Shown here piece after piece: positions 48,341 through 61,312 of a stretch of 64,000 nt of DNA (positions within the stretch are counted from its first letter, which is position 1; the number at the start of each line of letters is the position of its first letter). The DNA is taken from assembly GCF_018139145.2 (NCBI RefSeq), contig NC_059476.1, positions 11,041,001 to 11,105,000 of the forward strand, in the 5' to 3' direction. The DNA is from Gymnogyps californianus. Lineage: Eukaryota > Chordata > Aves > Accipitriformes > Cathartidae. Under the pieces are notes generated by a model. It worked only from the letters and a program-made list of their open reading frames with translations. It was not told where the DNA came from and made no database searches. The translations under genes and the position numbers were made by a program.

Positions 48341-50554
48341 TACAGAGCTACTTCTCTTGTACTTGCACTCAATAAAACATTTTGAAGTACACTATTCCAA
48401 AACAAGTAGTGAATGCAAAATTCCCTATGCCATAAGTAAGGACTGAACTGCCCTTTGCAGCTCTTGAACAATTTGATTTGTTTTTCTAAATTAACAAAGT
48501 CCTTCATGTGTTTTGAGGGGCTGCCTGTCCCACTGAAGGTGGGATGGCAGAATGGAACACTACAATAGGAATGATTTGAGCATTCAAATAGATTTCATTC
48601 ATTATGAGCAGAATTAAACAATTCACTTCTGAAGTTCTTGAAATTCACTTTGCAAAGCTCAATGCACTTTCAACTCCAGAATAACCTGTCAAGGAAACAT
48701 ATGTGGCTATATGTATTACATTATACTGTGAAAAAGGCTTGCTGCTTCTCTCAGGCTAAATCATTGCTTTTAAGAATGCAAAAAATTTCATAGCATCGAA
48801 GTGCATCTACATAAAATAATTTCTGAATTATTCATATAAACAAAGTAATATCTTCAGGAAAACATGGTAATATTATAAACAGAGAATCATCTTACGAGGT
48901 GGAACCATACGCTTATATGTACTTTACAGATCTGCCAAAGCATGAGCAGTGAAACCAGGTATCAGTAAAGTATTTTTGAGTCAATAGCACACATGAACAC
49001 CTTAGGAATGTCTTGTGTTTATCAGAGGTAATTTAAGCACTTTCCAAAGGAAGAGTTTTTTGGTATTAATGCTAGATTACAAAAAACCCTGAGCAATATT
49101 TTCATTCAGATTGCCGTTTTCAAGCTGTAATTGCTTTATACAAAATCCACTCTAGTGTTATCACTCAATATCATCTTCACTGCTGTACATCTGAAGATAA
49201 TTTTGCAATAAAACTTAATTGATAGAGCTTATTTTTCACTAATCTCCTAATATAGAAAAATGAAAAAGTACTAACAGTATGTATTATAAGCTATGACCCT
49301 CACAGTGCAGCATATTTCTAGTTTATCAAACTAAAATAGATCCATTTTATGGCATCAAATATTTTATATACTTTAATAATGTAGAGACTTTTTCCCAAAA
49401 TAGGAAGTAAATGGAAAATTCCCTTAATAAAGCAAAATGTGGAGAGTAAAAGTAATTCACAAAGAGGCTAAGCAGAACATCTCATCTCATAACATTACTA
49501 GCTTGTGCCCCACTGACCATTAGTGCAAAATCTCACAATGTTTCAATTATGGAAATCAGTAACTCTGCCATCAGTGACATCTATTGAGAAGTTAAATTCA
49601 GTGATTTTATATTTATAAACTGAACTCCTTTTGACGTACCACATAAGCTGATTCTGAACAAGACTTTTTAAAAATTAAAACATTGTGGATTATATTGTAT
49701 TTCCTTCTCTTTTGGGTAAGTTAGACCTAGTATCAGTCCTAAGAGCTTCTCATCAGTTAAGTAAACAGTTCTAGTGATTACGGAGAATATTAAAAGGGAA
49801 AATTAAAACATGTTCGTAGCAGAACACTGGGAATTTGAATTCATAAGGCTTTTTCTTGAACTCCAGTACACCTTCAAGACAACACTTCCAGAGCAGAGAA
49901 TCCACCAGGTGTCAGCCAGCCATAACTGTCGCCAGCACCATCTTCTGTAATCCTGAGACCTGGGGTCATGCTGAGATCCAGCCACTGTAGCACAGTGTTC
50001 CTGAGCAGACTAGATAACTTCCAGGTTGAAAAATAAGTGATCTGCAGAGTCAAGGATCCACATTTGGCTCACAATCAAGAGTTTGTCTGGTTGCCCCAGC
50101 CTTTATTCTCAGTTCTATTACTAAAATTCTGATAGACCATGGTACAATTTGGCACTTTGAATACCTGGGTGCTGCTCTGCAATCTGTGTGGGCTGAAAAG
50201 TGATAATCCTAAACTGTAAAATTGACATGATCTCTCTACTCCTGCGGTGTGACTATGAACTTTCCATCCTCCCCAAATCTGCCACCTTCCCACATCACTT
50301 CTGTTTCGGCCTCTTGTAGAAGGATCCAAACTCCTTGGTTACTCAAAGATGACTCAAAACATCAGAGAGAAGCAAGAAAACTGTTCCTACTATTTGGGAT
50401 GTCTGCACAGGCTTATAGATACCGCCCTTCCTGACCATTCAGGACTTCTTCTGTAAGACAGAAAAGCTACTGCATAATCACCACAAACATCTTTCCAGAT
50501 CTGCACTGGCCTCATTTATCTAAACCTCAGAGATTAATCTAGCTTGGTGTTGCC
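48341..50554. other. Non-coding stretch
   Basis: AT-rich to 49.8 kb, then a somewhat GC-richer kilobase (49.8-50.5 kb) with chance-sized frames (49803-49985 minus, 50075-50329 minus, 50249-50434 plus) that overlap on opposite strands. No domain or exon is recognised. Confidence 0.5.
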
Positions 50555-50571
50555 TTTTTTTTTTTTTTTTT
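50555..50571 (+). repeat. Poly(T), 17 bases
   Basis: Uninterrupted T17, followed by two to three TTTAA units (50571-50585) that run into the SINE-like relic at 50577. Confidence 0.92.
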
Positions 50572-50576
50572 AATTT

Positions 50577-50700
50577 AATTTAATCTCATTATGCTTTGGT
50601 CTGCCTATCTACAGAATGAGTATAATATCATTGACTCTGTCTCTCAAGAGGATAACATGGATGCACAAATGAAGTTCTGGGAGCTCCTGATATTAGAGGA
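50577..50700 (+). mobile_element. MIR/CORE-SINE-type relic
   Basis: Successive words match the order of an amniote CORE-SINE/MIR element: TTAATCTCATT, GGTCTGCCTATCTACAGAAT with GAGTATAATA, TGACTCTGTCTCTCAAGAGG, an ATAACATGGATGCACAAATG region where the family has a TTAATTAATG-like word, and finally GAAGTTCTGGGAGCTCCTGA, the family's AAGTGCTTTGAGATCCT position. Collinearity over 120 bases makes chance unlikely. It is a fossil common to amniotes, not a recent insertion. Confidence 0.55.
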
Positions 50701-52279
50701 CAAAACCATATAGCCATCAAACTGGCAAAAAACCTGCAGCCACTGCAGTTATTGTAAAAATTAAACTATTGCCTTATTTTTGCATTTGAATACCTCTCAC
50801 GCTGTCATTTAATGAAGGAAAAGTTTTCTAAACACAGCAATCAGTTTGCCAAGATCACTGCAGATCTATCAGACAGAATTAATGACTGTAAAAGGCTGAC
50901 AGACTTGTGCTTTGTCTTCTGTGAATGAAAACACTACTCTCCAGCCCAGATAAAAATCAGCCCCTGCCTTTTTTGGCAGTCAGATCATAACAAGGCCAAA
51001 GTAATATTAAATCATTTATGAGGTTTTTAAGTTTAAATATCAAAGTGATATATATGCAGAAGAACTGTTATGACATTTGAATTTCAGCAATAGGCATTTT
51101 TTAGGCATTTCAAACTATGTAAAACCTGACATTTCAGTGTTTACATACAAAACCTGCTATGATACAAAACAACACCTCTCCACCAATACTTTGTCATTTA
51201 AAACTTTTTTCTTTGTTATATAGTCACAGTTATATTTCAGCCTGCTGCAGAGCAGATTCTTGCCTAGAAACCTGTCAACCTTATGCAAATAGGAAAAATC
51301 TACTGTATATTAATTATGATTTTTATAGTAATCACTTTCAGTCTCCTCGTTTCCAGTAGTCACTCTTTCATCCCCCTTGTTATTCATGTAGAAATGTTCT
51401 TTTGGCAGCTAAAATATCGTACTCTTATGCAATGTTTTGATGAAGCGTACCAGAGAAAATGAAATGAAATGAACTGGACTACCCAAAAAAGGAAAACAAC
51501 ATAGGTGATATACAACTGTTCAGGGTATTATTTTCATGAGATACGGGAAATAACATGTACTGCTCATCAATTATTCCATAATGTATAATGCCTGTCTCCC
51601 CAGCCTTCTAACAGCCGGGATTGAAATGTTTTGACATGATGATCTCTAGGTGGAAATACTGAAGGCGTTAAAATATAGATATAAATAGGTGATAATGAAG
51701 AACAAAATGTGTACCATTTTCTTGCAGTCATAGTTTGCAAATTAGCAAGCTGCTATTGATTTTTCTTTGAGGTCAATAACAGCATTTATTGATCTGAGAA
51801 CTTAATACTCACTGAGGTCAATATTATATCTCAGGGGTCAACAAATCTGGATACTGACTTCTATTTCCTGTCCATATATAAATATTACATAGGCAAAATG
51901 GGCAAATTTAATCTTTGGAGATAAGAAAGCACTGTATTTGACATGATACAAAACCCTCAAAACTTTAAAAGTTAAGAATAGAGTCTACTTGGATCATTTT
52001 CAAACAGTTTTCTAACACTCAAAATCTTATATTAATCTAGAAGTACTGGCTTCATAAACTATATCTTCAGTTCTGAACTTAATGTCTCCCAAGTACAGAA
52101 CGGTCATTCATGGTGTTATTTCCCAACACCAAAAATGAATCTACTTTAGAGGCTACTCAATATCAAGTGGACATTAACATATTTTACCAAATTAAAATAA
52201 AGCTCATAAGAAAAGAAGTAGCCAAATACCAGTTGTGGACTTTCTGATTTTTCTTATGCCTCATTCTTTCCAACGTGAT
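50701..52279. other. AT-rich non-coding stretch
   Basis: No gene is recognised. A short (GAAAT)3 array lies at about 51457-51472. The frame 51159-51359 has no domain. Confidence 0.5.
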
Positions 52280-52340
52280 CTCCAGCAAAATCAAGAAAAA
52301 CTTTCCTACTGCCTTCAATGAACTCTGGATCAGGCCCTTG
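52280..52340 (+). repeat. Relic of an old amniote repeat
   Basis: CCAGCAAAATC, CTACTGCCTTCAATGAACTC and TGGATCAGGCCC follow the order of a reptile/bird interspersed repeat with words like GGCAAAACTCCC, ATTGACTTCAATGG and GGATCAGGCCC. It lies within the minus-strand frame 52254-52571, which is therefore not a gene. Confidence 0.35.
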
Positions 52341-52499
52341 TAAAATCACGCTAAGTTTTCTTCTGATTTGTAGTTTGTTACTCAAGCATTCACATGTGTA
52401 AAGAAAAACCAGAAGTGAGCAATTAGTCTCCTGATAATTTACACAGACAAATATCAATGAAGCTCTAGTGTAGTCTTGGAAAAGGACTGGGAAGGAAAT

Positions 52500-52527
52500 A
52501 AATTTCCAATTTTGAATTTCCAATTTC
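52500..52527. repeat. 14-bp tandem duplication
   Basis: AAATTTCCAATTTTG followed by AATTTCCAATTTCA: two units of about 14 bases. Local slippage product. Confidence 0.75.
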
Positions 52528-53570
52528 AAATGCCAAGCCCATACAGGTATTTTTGCAGCTAGATACTCCATTATAACAAATGGTCAATAACGTAACATCT
52601 CAAAATATAGAAGTTACATATTAGATTTCTAAAGCATTATATTTGTGTGAAGAGATACTATTAAACTTACTGCACAAACAAGGCACACCGTGCGCGTTAC
52701 TGGCAAGCATTTAAAATGGCTAACAAGGATACTACAAAACTTTAATAATATGCAGCACATTTGCAGGACTTTACAATTCAAGAACTTTTTATCATTATGC
52801 AAAGCAGAAAATGTTATTTTATGCACAAATAAGCTGTAACAGAAAGACTGATAGTCCACAAATTGTACAGAACTAAAACTATTAATACTCAGACTCCAGA
52901 CCTGTGTTGTAGATATGAGTGAAAACACGGGTCATCTGGTTTTTGGCAACAGGACCTTTCTTTGAGTATTTGAGCAGGCAAAGATTCAACACAACAGGAG
53001 ACAATATAAAGCTATTTCCAGTGTTAATTCAGTATTTTAACTGCCCATATCAAAATTTTGCTTCAAATTTCATAAATTTACAAGGCAAATATTCAAACAT
53101 TCATTTGCTACCAAAACATAGTAGTTCCCAGACAAAATGTATATATAATGGTGCAAGTGTGTTATGCAGAGGATTACAGCTGAATAAAAGGTCGTTTGTT
53201 AGGAATGGTCTAAGTTTTTAAAATGTTTTAAGAAATACGATTATGCAAATTTCTATATATCTAAGAGGAAAATGAAGTAAAATAGTAAGCAATGCTCTTT
53301 ACAAACATACAGAAATACACATTTGATTTAGAAGTAAAAACCTGTAATTAAATAACTGCAGTCAATCTTATTTTGAACCATTAGTTTAAATTATTTTCTT
53401 AATGAAACACACTGTTGGCATAGCCATTAAAACATGGCAATTTCCACCAAAGGAAAACCTTTCAAACTCAATTTTGTCCTTTCTCGGTAGTCAGGAGGAT
53501 ATGTCATACCTCCATTTATTTCTTTAAGGGCTGTGTAGCTTATGGAATATTCTTCTTGTTTGCTACGTGA
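52528..53570. other. AT-rich non-coding stretch
   Basis: Frames 52629-52928 (minus) and 52919-53221 (plus), about 100 codons each, have no domain and AT-driven composition. Confidence 0.5.
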
Positions 53571-53585
53571 TTTTTTTTTTTTTTT
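53571..53585 (+). repeat. Poly(T), 15 bases
   Basis: Uninterrupted T15 in AT-rich sequence. Confidence 0.9.
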
Positions 53586-53775
53586 AAATTTTGGATTTGA
53601 AGCAACTTTCTTGGAAAAGGGAGGTTAAAAACATTATTTCATCATTTTAGTAGCTGAATAAAACAACTCAAAAAAAACGTCATCAACATGAGGAAAACAG
53701 TACAGTTTATCCAAGCATATTTTACATTTACAAATGATAAATTTATTCCACAAATTTAGTGTCATTTCCATTTCT

Positions 53776-53920
53776 GTGGGCCAGATTTTTAGAAGTATTT
53801 ATAAGTGTTTTCTCCAAAGATGGAGTTAAGCGCCTACAATCACTTCAGAAAATGGTAAAGCAGGTCTATAAGCAAGTATCGCTTTCTTCCATCTGATTTA
53901 GGTACCTTACCTGCTTAATT
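53776..53920 (+). repeat. Relic of an old reptile/bird repeat
   Basis: GGGCCAGATTTTTAGAAGTA, then GATGGAGTTAAGCGCCTACA, then TTCAGAAAATGG and finally GATTTAGGTACCTTACCTG. This is the order of an interspersed repeat known from turtle and crocodile DNA (words like GGGCCAGATTTTCAAAAG, TAGGCGCCTA, TTAGGCACCTAACTCC). Decayed, and matched from memory. Confidence 0.4.
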
Positions 53921-56900
53921 AATTCAGAAAAGGACAATAAATCCTAACTGCAGCTCCATAACTTATTATATTTGATCCTTAATCTTGAATATTTTTTTAC
54001 TGAATTAAGTTTCATCGTGTCCCACTTTTATATGAACTTAAAACTACAGCAGATTTGCTCATTTTATAACAATTAATCTACTTCTTAACTCACCATGAAC
54101 CAGTCCAAGAAAGTAGCATTTTTTTATGCATCTACTGGGTTATTTAAAATCTAAAATAATTAAGCACAGTAAACTGGAATGACAAGAATTAGGGAACGTG
54201 TTAAAATTAACATTTAGTCTATTATAAATACTTATGGTAAATACTTGATCTAGTACATGACAACGATAGGCCATAAAACATGGAAAAGTTCATCATAGTA
54301 GAGACCAGCCAAGTAGACAGAAGATATTACCTTTGCACCAATGTTTATCTTTGCAAGATAGCAATGTAAATTGTGTGATTTATTTCACAAAAATGCAAAC
54401 CACAACAATTAGCTACTCATGATACCTGGATTCAGACATCATTACACTGAGCTTGACCTCACTCACGGAAACAAGTTCTTACCTTGCAAACCTTTTTGGA
54501 AATGCACTAAGCAAAATAGACAACGTCTCTTCCCCAGCATGCGCATCAATGCATGTGCACACACACACTTGAAATTCAAAATGTAAATATTTGTGCTCTA
54601 CCAATAACTGGGCATGTTTACAACCATAAGCATTTATTACAATCGTGATGATTACGCCAAGAGTATAAAATTTCACATTTACATTTTTGGAGCTAGTGAA
54701 GTAATATGAGGTAAATAGCAAATGGCAGAAAAACCACCACAATGTGACAGACAGCTAATGCTGGAAATTAGGAGCAAGGGAAGAGTTTGCAAAATATGGA
54801 AGGAACACAAATCACAGAATCAGTAGAAGGACCCTCCATTGAACCAGATGAGTTAGTACAAAGAAAACAAAAAGGCCCTCCTGAGCCAAGAAAAGATGTA
54901 GAGAAACAAGAATGGACAGATGTACTTAAGTGGCCTATGACAGACTGATATAAAATTGTGAAATTGTAGTTTTCAAAGCCACGAACAACAATTTTGTGGG
55001 TCTACAGTTCCTTACAACAGCTGGTAGCCAATAACCAGCAGTAGTTTCTCAAAACAAGGCTGTAACAGCTCAAAGAAAATTATCGTGCTAGTTCAGAAAG
55101 ATGAATGGTACTGCAGATCAGCAGTTGAACTCACTCTGACATGAAATCAAGCTAGACAGTAAATAGCTTCCTGCTTTGAACTCCTGACTCTTTCTATAAG
55201 AATGGCATTAATTTCAATTTTACAATGTATACATTTACTTAGTAATCTAGTAAAATTCATATTATGGGCTATTAGGCCAAGATAAGCCTCATTGTTCAAA
55301 TGCCAGACAGTACAAACAAAATCCAACTGAAAAACAAAAAAGTTTTTATTTAAAAAAAGAGACTTGGATGGCCGGTATTACTTGCAAAAATCAGAGGTTA
55401 TGTCCTCACCTGACACACATTACACAAGCAGGCATTTCAACTGCGACTGGACTAAGTTTTCATAATGTTCAGTACTTATCAAACCTGCAAACTTGCACAT
55501 GCAACAATTTGATAATTTTTTGGACTATAAAAGCCAGTAATTACATGAGAAAATATACTCTATAAGCAGGGTAGTAAAATCATTAGCATAAAGTAGTATG
55601 GTATGACTGGAACTATATGAAGAAATGTCCAGATAAGCTGCTCTTCATTCTTTCCATACTGGGGTGAGAACGATGTTTTTCAGTCCTCTGCTTCTATGTC
55701 TTGCTTCAGGACAGAAGGTTGGGTTTTTCCCCACCCCGTACTTCTACCAAAAAGGTATTTGTATAACTACAACTCTTCAGTCCTAAGTTGTAAAAGGGCA
55801 AAATACTGCACTTGAAAGATGATCTACCATGAAAACCCTTTTGATACTGACTTTACCTAGAAAAGCATGTTCAATACAGATAAAGTTTTTCATGTTAAAC
55901 TTTGTTCTTTAGTGCAATTGGACGAAAACACTGTTAGCCTGACAGGAAGTAGAGGTAGAAGGCTTCAAACAATATAAAAAAAAAAAAACCCTAGGGTGAA
56001 TTTTATTTTGTCAAGTCTAAGCTCATCAACTTTTCTTCTTGATGTAAGTTGTAATACAAAGAGTCTTTGACCAATGAGACCTCATGCTGTGCAAATACAG
56101 CCATGCCCATGTAGTGAAAAATCTGTTAAAAACTATTAAAAATGATGTTGTTTACTCAGGCACCCAAAATAATACCTCACCAAAGTCTGCTTTTTTAATA
56201 AAATATACAGCTTATGTTCTGTGGACAATGGAATCACCAAATGAAGTCATTAAATTAGCAGGATATTAATAAATTTGAAGGTCAAAAGGTGGACTTGTAA
56301 TTCTATTCAGCTGTGCTCTCTCAAAGGTTGTAACAGACTGACTGACATTGCCAAGCCAGCATCACTTGGAATCAATTCATTTCACTTGGTGAAAGTTCAA
56401 AAGAAGTAGTTGTGGTACAGGATGGGAGGAAGAGAAGAAATCACGAGTAAAAGGGAAGAGTGTCTAGGGACAATATATCAGGATTTGAATTCTACCCATT
56501 AAAGACTAACTAGCAGTTCCCAACTATCTGAAACTTTTTGGACAAGTTCTCTACAACTCATTTTTCTCAGGGAGAATATGAAACCTGATCAACAGAGCTC
56601 CTCAGGCCAACACAAGTTGAACATTTCCTTGCTATAGGCATGACTTCACATTTTTTGTCCACCTATCGCAACGGGTTGTCTGGACAACCTATGTTAGATA
56701 AAATTCTGACATCTCTCAGAGACACCTAAGCATGGTGCCTAAGAGTGTTGTGCAAATGAGGAAAGAGAATACATATATGGAGGAAAAATGAACTGGTGGC
56801 TTTTTCCATTATCCCTTTGCCAGACCAAGGTAGTTCAGAAAGTTTACTCAGACTGCTAGAAACAACAGCTACTATTCATTTATCTTTTTATTTTTATCCT

Positions 56901-58139
56901 TCTTTCTTTTATTTGCCTTACCTGCTCAGAACCAGACAACAAACTCTGAAATGTTATCACAGGGGGGAAACCTCCCTGAGGCTAAATAATTTCAAAATTG
57001 AAAGAAACAGGTAGTGTAACTTCAGACCAAAAAATATAACCACATACTTTGACTTGAAATCTTCACATTTTTATTAGGACAAGTCTCCAAAAGCTTTGCT
57101 ATGGACTTAGGAATAAGCTACAATGAATACCTTCATCAATAAACACCATCTTATACCAGTAAATACGTTAGAGAAAGAGGGTTAACACCAAAGATTAGGC
57201 TGAAATGCCGTTTTCAGTGATTCAGTAAGAGGTTATTTCCTGTAGAACAGTCTACACAGTAGAGGTGGTCCAATACAGTGCTTGTAAAATAATGTTTTAA
57301 AAGTTACCTTCCGTGTTCAGTTTATAAGTCAGATATTAATATTATTCACAGGTATTCTATGACAAGTGCAAGGTATTTGTGAAAACATATACAGATTTCA
57401 GCCTGTATGACTATTTGTCTGGAATACACATGGGAAGTACTTAAGCAGAAAGTTTTTGATATCTGAAACAAAATGTTTCCATCATTCCAGCATGGAATAA
57501 AAATCCACAATCTGAAAACTATGTTTCTATTACATATAATAAAGTATCTTTAAGAAGTTATTGCAATGTTTTGCTTATCCAAAAATCAGTCTTAAACAAA
57601 CTTACTTCAACTGGATGCCAGTTCCTAACAAGACTGAAGTCGAGTTGTCCCATGATATGTGGCACAATTATGAATTCCTGTACGTTAGTGAACATTAAAA
57701 TAACCTGGGACTTCTTCCAGAACAGGGGACAAAATGGCCAAATTTGGATCACTATTTTTCCTACTATACCTTAGCAAATCTGTACTACTGAACAGATTTG
57801 ACATTCCTTATTTGCTGCATTAATGGTATAATCCCAAACCTACTGAGGTGAAAGATAAGCATTCATTTTATTGGAATCCCAGTTGAAAGGTGCTGAGTAC
57901 CCAAAAGATAAGCTTTTAACAGAAATGGTCTTACAATACTGTATAGACTGTGAAAAACTCTACAAAATAAGTTTTTCTTCTCTCTTCAAAAAAAGTAGTT
58001 GAAAAAGTATCTTTTTTGGTACTCTGAAGCAGTTAGAGGACAGTACTTAAATAATGAAAATTCACCATTTCCTTACTTTATGGTAAGCACTTTATGTATT
58101 TGTAAACATAGGAATATACTCCAAAAATCTATATCCTGC
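53921..58139. other. Long AT-rich non-coding stretch
   Basis: No gene is recognised in 4.2 kb. The frames 54479-54742 (minus), 55368-55565, 56084-56269, 56796-57014 and the opposite-strand pair at 57558-57774 have no domains. A13 lies at 55976-55988. The words CACCTAAGC and GTGCCTAAG at 56724-56747 hint at another old repeat fragment of the type at 53776. Confidence 0.5.
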
Positions 58140-58800
58140 ATTTGAGACAACACAGACAAACGCAGAGGGCCACTGAGCAGAGGGAACACACTTTGAACAC
58201 TACTAGACAAGGTTAGGTGGGTTACTGGGTAGGCTTTTCATGACAACAAACGTGCAAGGCCCATACTGCTGTTGAATCAAATCTTTAAGAGGAAACACAG
58301 AGCTAAGGAAAATGGGGATGGCGCCAGAATTTGAATAAACATGTGCAGAAGTATCTGGATAGAGACAAAGTATTAAAGAGAAATCTGGAGCCAGAATGAG
58401 GAACGTCAGAGCCGGGAAGGCTAGTGAGAGGGAAGGAAGGAGGACGGGAGGGCCAGGACGGAGGAGGTGGCAGATACGAAGCCGGAGGGAGCAGCTCAGT
58501 GACTGGACAAGCAATGAACCAGCAAGCAGTATTCAAACTGAAGGCGTAAAAAGCACTTTGCTGGTATCAACAACTGCGCTGTAAAACACTACGGAATGGA
58601 AACTGAGTAGTTTGGTCTCTCCATGCCCTCTCGATGCTGCTGCTGACTGTTTGTTACAAGGCAGCAGCACTACCCGAACATGTTTCCCTCCCATGACCGT
58701 GCAGCTGGGATACTCCTGAGGCCTGACATCCTCAGAAACAAAAATCTCTCCCTATTTCTTCCTCCTTCCCACTTTAAAGCCCGGACTACGAAGAAGGGCA
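58140..58800. promoter_or_regulatory. Local CpG cluster, possible decayed promoter
   Basis: This is among the most CpG-dense stretches in the window: about 16 CpGs over 660 bases, concentrated at 58400-58580 (in ACGTC, GCCGGG, GACGGG, GACGGA, TACGAAGCCGGA, GGCGTA, TGCGCT, TACGG). A purine-rich GGGA/GGA tract lies at 58425-58500. It falls short of a CpG island by eye. The open frames on both strands (58203-58514 and 58303-58536 minus, 58396-58584 plus) reflect the GC-rich composition. Possible readings are a weak promoter for a non-coding transcript, a conserved element or an old LTR. Confidence 0.3.
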
Positions 58801-59244
58801 GAGGGCTTAGAGATGGAAGAATGCAATATGCCACTTCAAAATGAATTTCTGAAACAATAAACAGATTTTAATAGAAATCAGCCAGCAAAGAAAAAAATTA
58901 TATATGAAACATGAAATACTGTTGCTAGCAGAAGAAACAGGGATCATGAAAAAGCTCTCTCTGATGGTGACTGGAAACTGCATAAAAACTCATTTCACTG
59001 TAGAAACTTTGGATTAAGATTTCAGTAGAAAGATGTTCTGGCATATCAAAGAAACACCTGAGGAGGAGATACTGGTATATGCTCCAGAACTCAGAGCCCT
59101 CTTTCTCTAATGAAAGGTTTTACATACAGTATTCACATATACATGTATGAATAATTCATTAGAGATGAAATAGGTGGATATTAAGTGTAAATATCTGGGA
59201 CAGGAATAGACTTTTTCTTATTTAAAGCAAGGGGCACTAGAAGC
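58801..59244. other. AT-rich non-coding stretch
   Basis: Nothing recognised. Confidence 0.5.
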
Positions 59245-59335
59245 AAGGTCCTGATTTTCAAAACTTGGTTTCCATTTCTATACTCTTAGGTATTTGGAGC
59301 TCAAATGTAATTGGAATATGCATGCACCTGAAGAC
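59245..59335 (+). repeat. Possible relic of an old amniote repeat
   Basis: AGGTCCTGATTTTCAAAAC followed by CTTAGGTATTTGGAGCTC resembles the GGCCTGATTTTCAGAGGTGC...GGAGCTC word order of a reptile/bird repeat. Weak match. Confidence 0.28.
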
Positions 59336-61277
59336 AGAACAGGGGTGTGAAGGTCCAAGTGATACTAACTAATGCAAGCAAATTACTAAGTATACAGAAT
59401 TACAACACAAAAGGAGCAACACCCTTTCCACTAGTCTAATATAGCCCTGCATGTACGGACATTAGGGTTTGTTATTTTGTTAAATTAACATTGGATGTTA
59501 GAGCCACTTAGTTTTTTTCTAAGCTGAGCAAACACTTTTTAGTTTGATCATAGCAACACTTACTATATTGTCTACCTGAAAAGCCAACCTCCAGCTCTTG
59601 CAACCGTAATGGAACGGAATCAGTTTAGTGGATAATTATTTTAATTTTTATGGTTTCACATATTTTATGTCAGCTCTGGTGTGCACCTCATTTATAACAC
59701 CTGAACAGCACAACCACCCCATGAAGTATAGAGGGAGAAGGTCCTTCAGGGCAGGTGCTTGGGGTTCAGGTTGTTCCATCAGTAAAGGAGTCGGGAATCC
59801 AAATCTGTGGCATGCTGCTGTGGACAATGTGCTAGCACCTCAAATTCCATTACTCACATCTGGCAAGACACCTACTGGAGGAGCTGTAAAATAGTTCCTT
59901 ATTCATGCTAAAGTCATTGAACTTGAAGACTCCTGCCTTCATGAGCCCTCTATAAACATTTCTTAACACACTTTCACTGATCCATTCACTGTACTTTCAC
60001 TCAATTCTGCATCCAGATAAGACAATAACTGCTATTATTTCATAAAGAAGTAAACACACCTCTTTGTCTAATGAGATTCTCATTTGCTTTCCACCTAGAA
60101 GGCTGCCAATACTTTGAGGGAGGTCTGACCATCTGCCTGTCAGCTAGGCTACCACTACGTTACATTATATATTTATGGCTGAGTCCAGAAAGGGAAGTTT
60201 GACTGTAGTTCATTACAACAGGTGAAAGCCACTGAAATTTGCTTGGATCCCTTAGTACCGAGAATTACTCATGTCACACAAGGGTACGAAATAAGCTGTT
60301 GTGTCTCTTGCTCAGAAATATTTCTTCTTTAACTGTTTCAGAATTACATATTCCTGGGAATCCCAAAGAGTAAGGAGGATTGCAAAAAACATTTTAAGCA
60401 ACCTAAAGTCAAGATTCAGAAGGATTTTCTGTAAATGGAACAAGAGAGTTTTTCTTCCTTTGATTTCTTTTCTTTAAAACACAATGTTTACATATTACAA
60501 AAGGGATATAAAAACAGAAGCCAAGACAAAATTTTAAGATTCAGTGCAAAGAATAGATCTATTACCCACAAACTACAAACTCTTCTAGTAGCACAGATAT
60601 TTCAGAGTGATTCAGAGCCACAGCATAATATCCAACAATCATCACTCATAGAGGCAAGCTCAACACTTGTTCTCAAATTACATGTACTGAAAGCTATAGA
60701 AATATCTAAGGTTCATGAAGAAAAAAAATAGAAATAAATACCTGCAATGTAGTTTTGCCATGAAAGCCTGGACAGCATTCCATGGTTGGATCTCTCTCTT
60801 AGATTGTCATGAAACAAGCTGAAGTCTGTATTATATGAACACCAGGATTTTTTTTTTCCCTAGAAAGTGTCTGGCAGTTGAGAAGAACTTACCAAAAGCA
60901 ATTCAACTGCAGATTACAATGGTCCTCTACAACAAGGTTTGCTCTTCTTCTCCTTGACAGTGTTTTATATTTGCATGCCAATTTTATCTCTGAAGATGAA
61001 TGAAGCATCTCAAACTATTCCTCATTCAAAATACTCCTGTCTGAGCAAACATATCTAAGACTTGACAAAGAAGTGGATATCTTACTACGCTACACTCTGC
61101 AGGCAAAATAAGGAAGTTCTAGAATTCAATTTGATGCTGTGGAAATCTGAGCACGGAGAATGGAATTAGGAAATCTCCCCCTCCAAAACGGGAAGAATTT
61201 TGTGATTAATCAGGATTAATTCCACAGAGACACCTTTCAACTGAAACCAGCAATTTTCATGCATTTTAAAAATCTCT
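59336..61277. other. Non-coding stretch
   Basis: No gene is recognised. The frames 59628-59894 (88 codons) and 60435-60731 (98 codons) lack domains; the second ends in the A-rich tract at 60720. Confidence 0.5.
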
Positions 61278-61312
61278 CTCATATTCTGAGGGTCAGACTA
61301 AATGATCAGAAA
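61278..61312 (+). mobile_element. Possible decayed CR1 3' end
   Basis: CTGAGGGTCAGACTAAATGATCAGA resembles the near-terminal CR1 word GGTCAGACTAGATGATCA of the older subfamilies, but the terminal TCTATGAA repeats are not recognisable. Upstream sequence is too decayed to confirm. Confidence 0.35.

Noticed and set aside
52254..52571. Minus-strand 105-codon frame
   Set aside because: Part of it coincides with an old interspersed-repeat relic (52280-52340); no domain.
57558..57774. Opposite-strand frames of 64 and 67 codons over the same bases
   Set aside because: Mirror-image open frames without domains are expected by chance in a short stop-poor patch.
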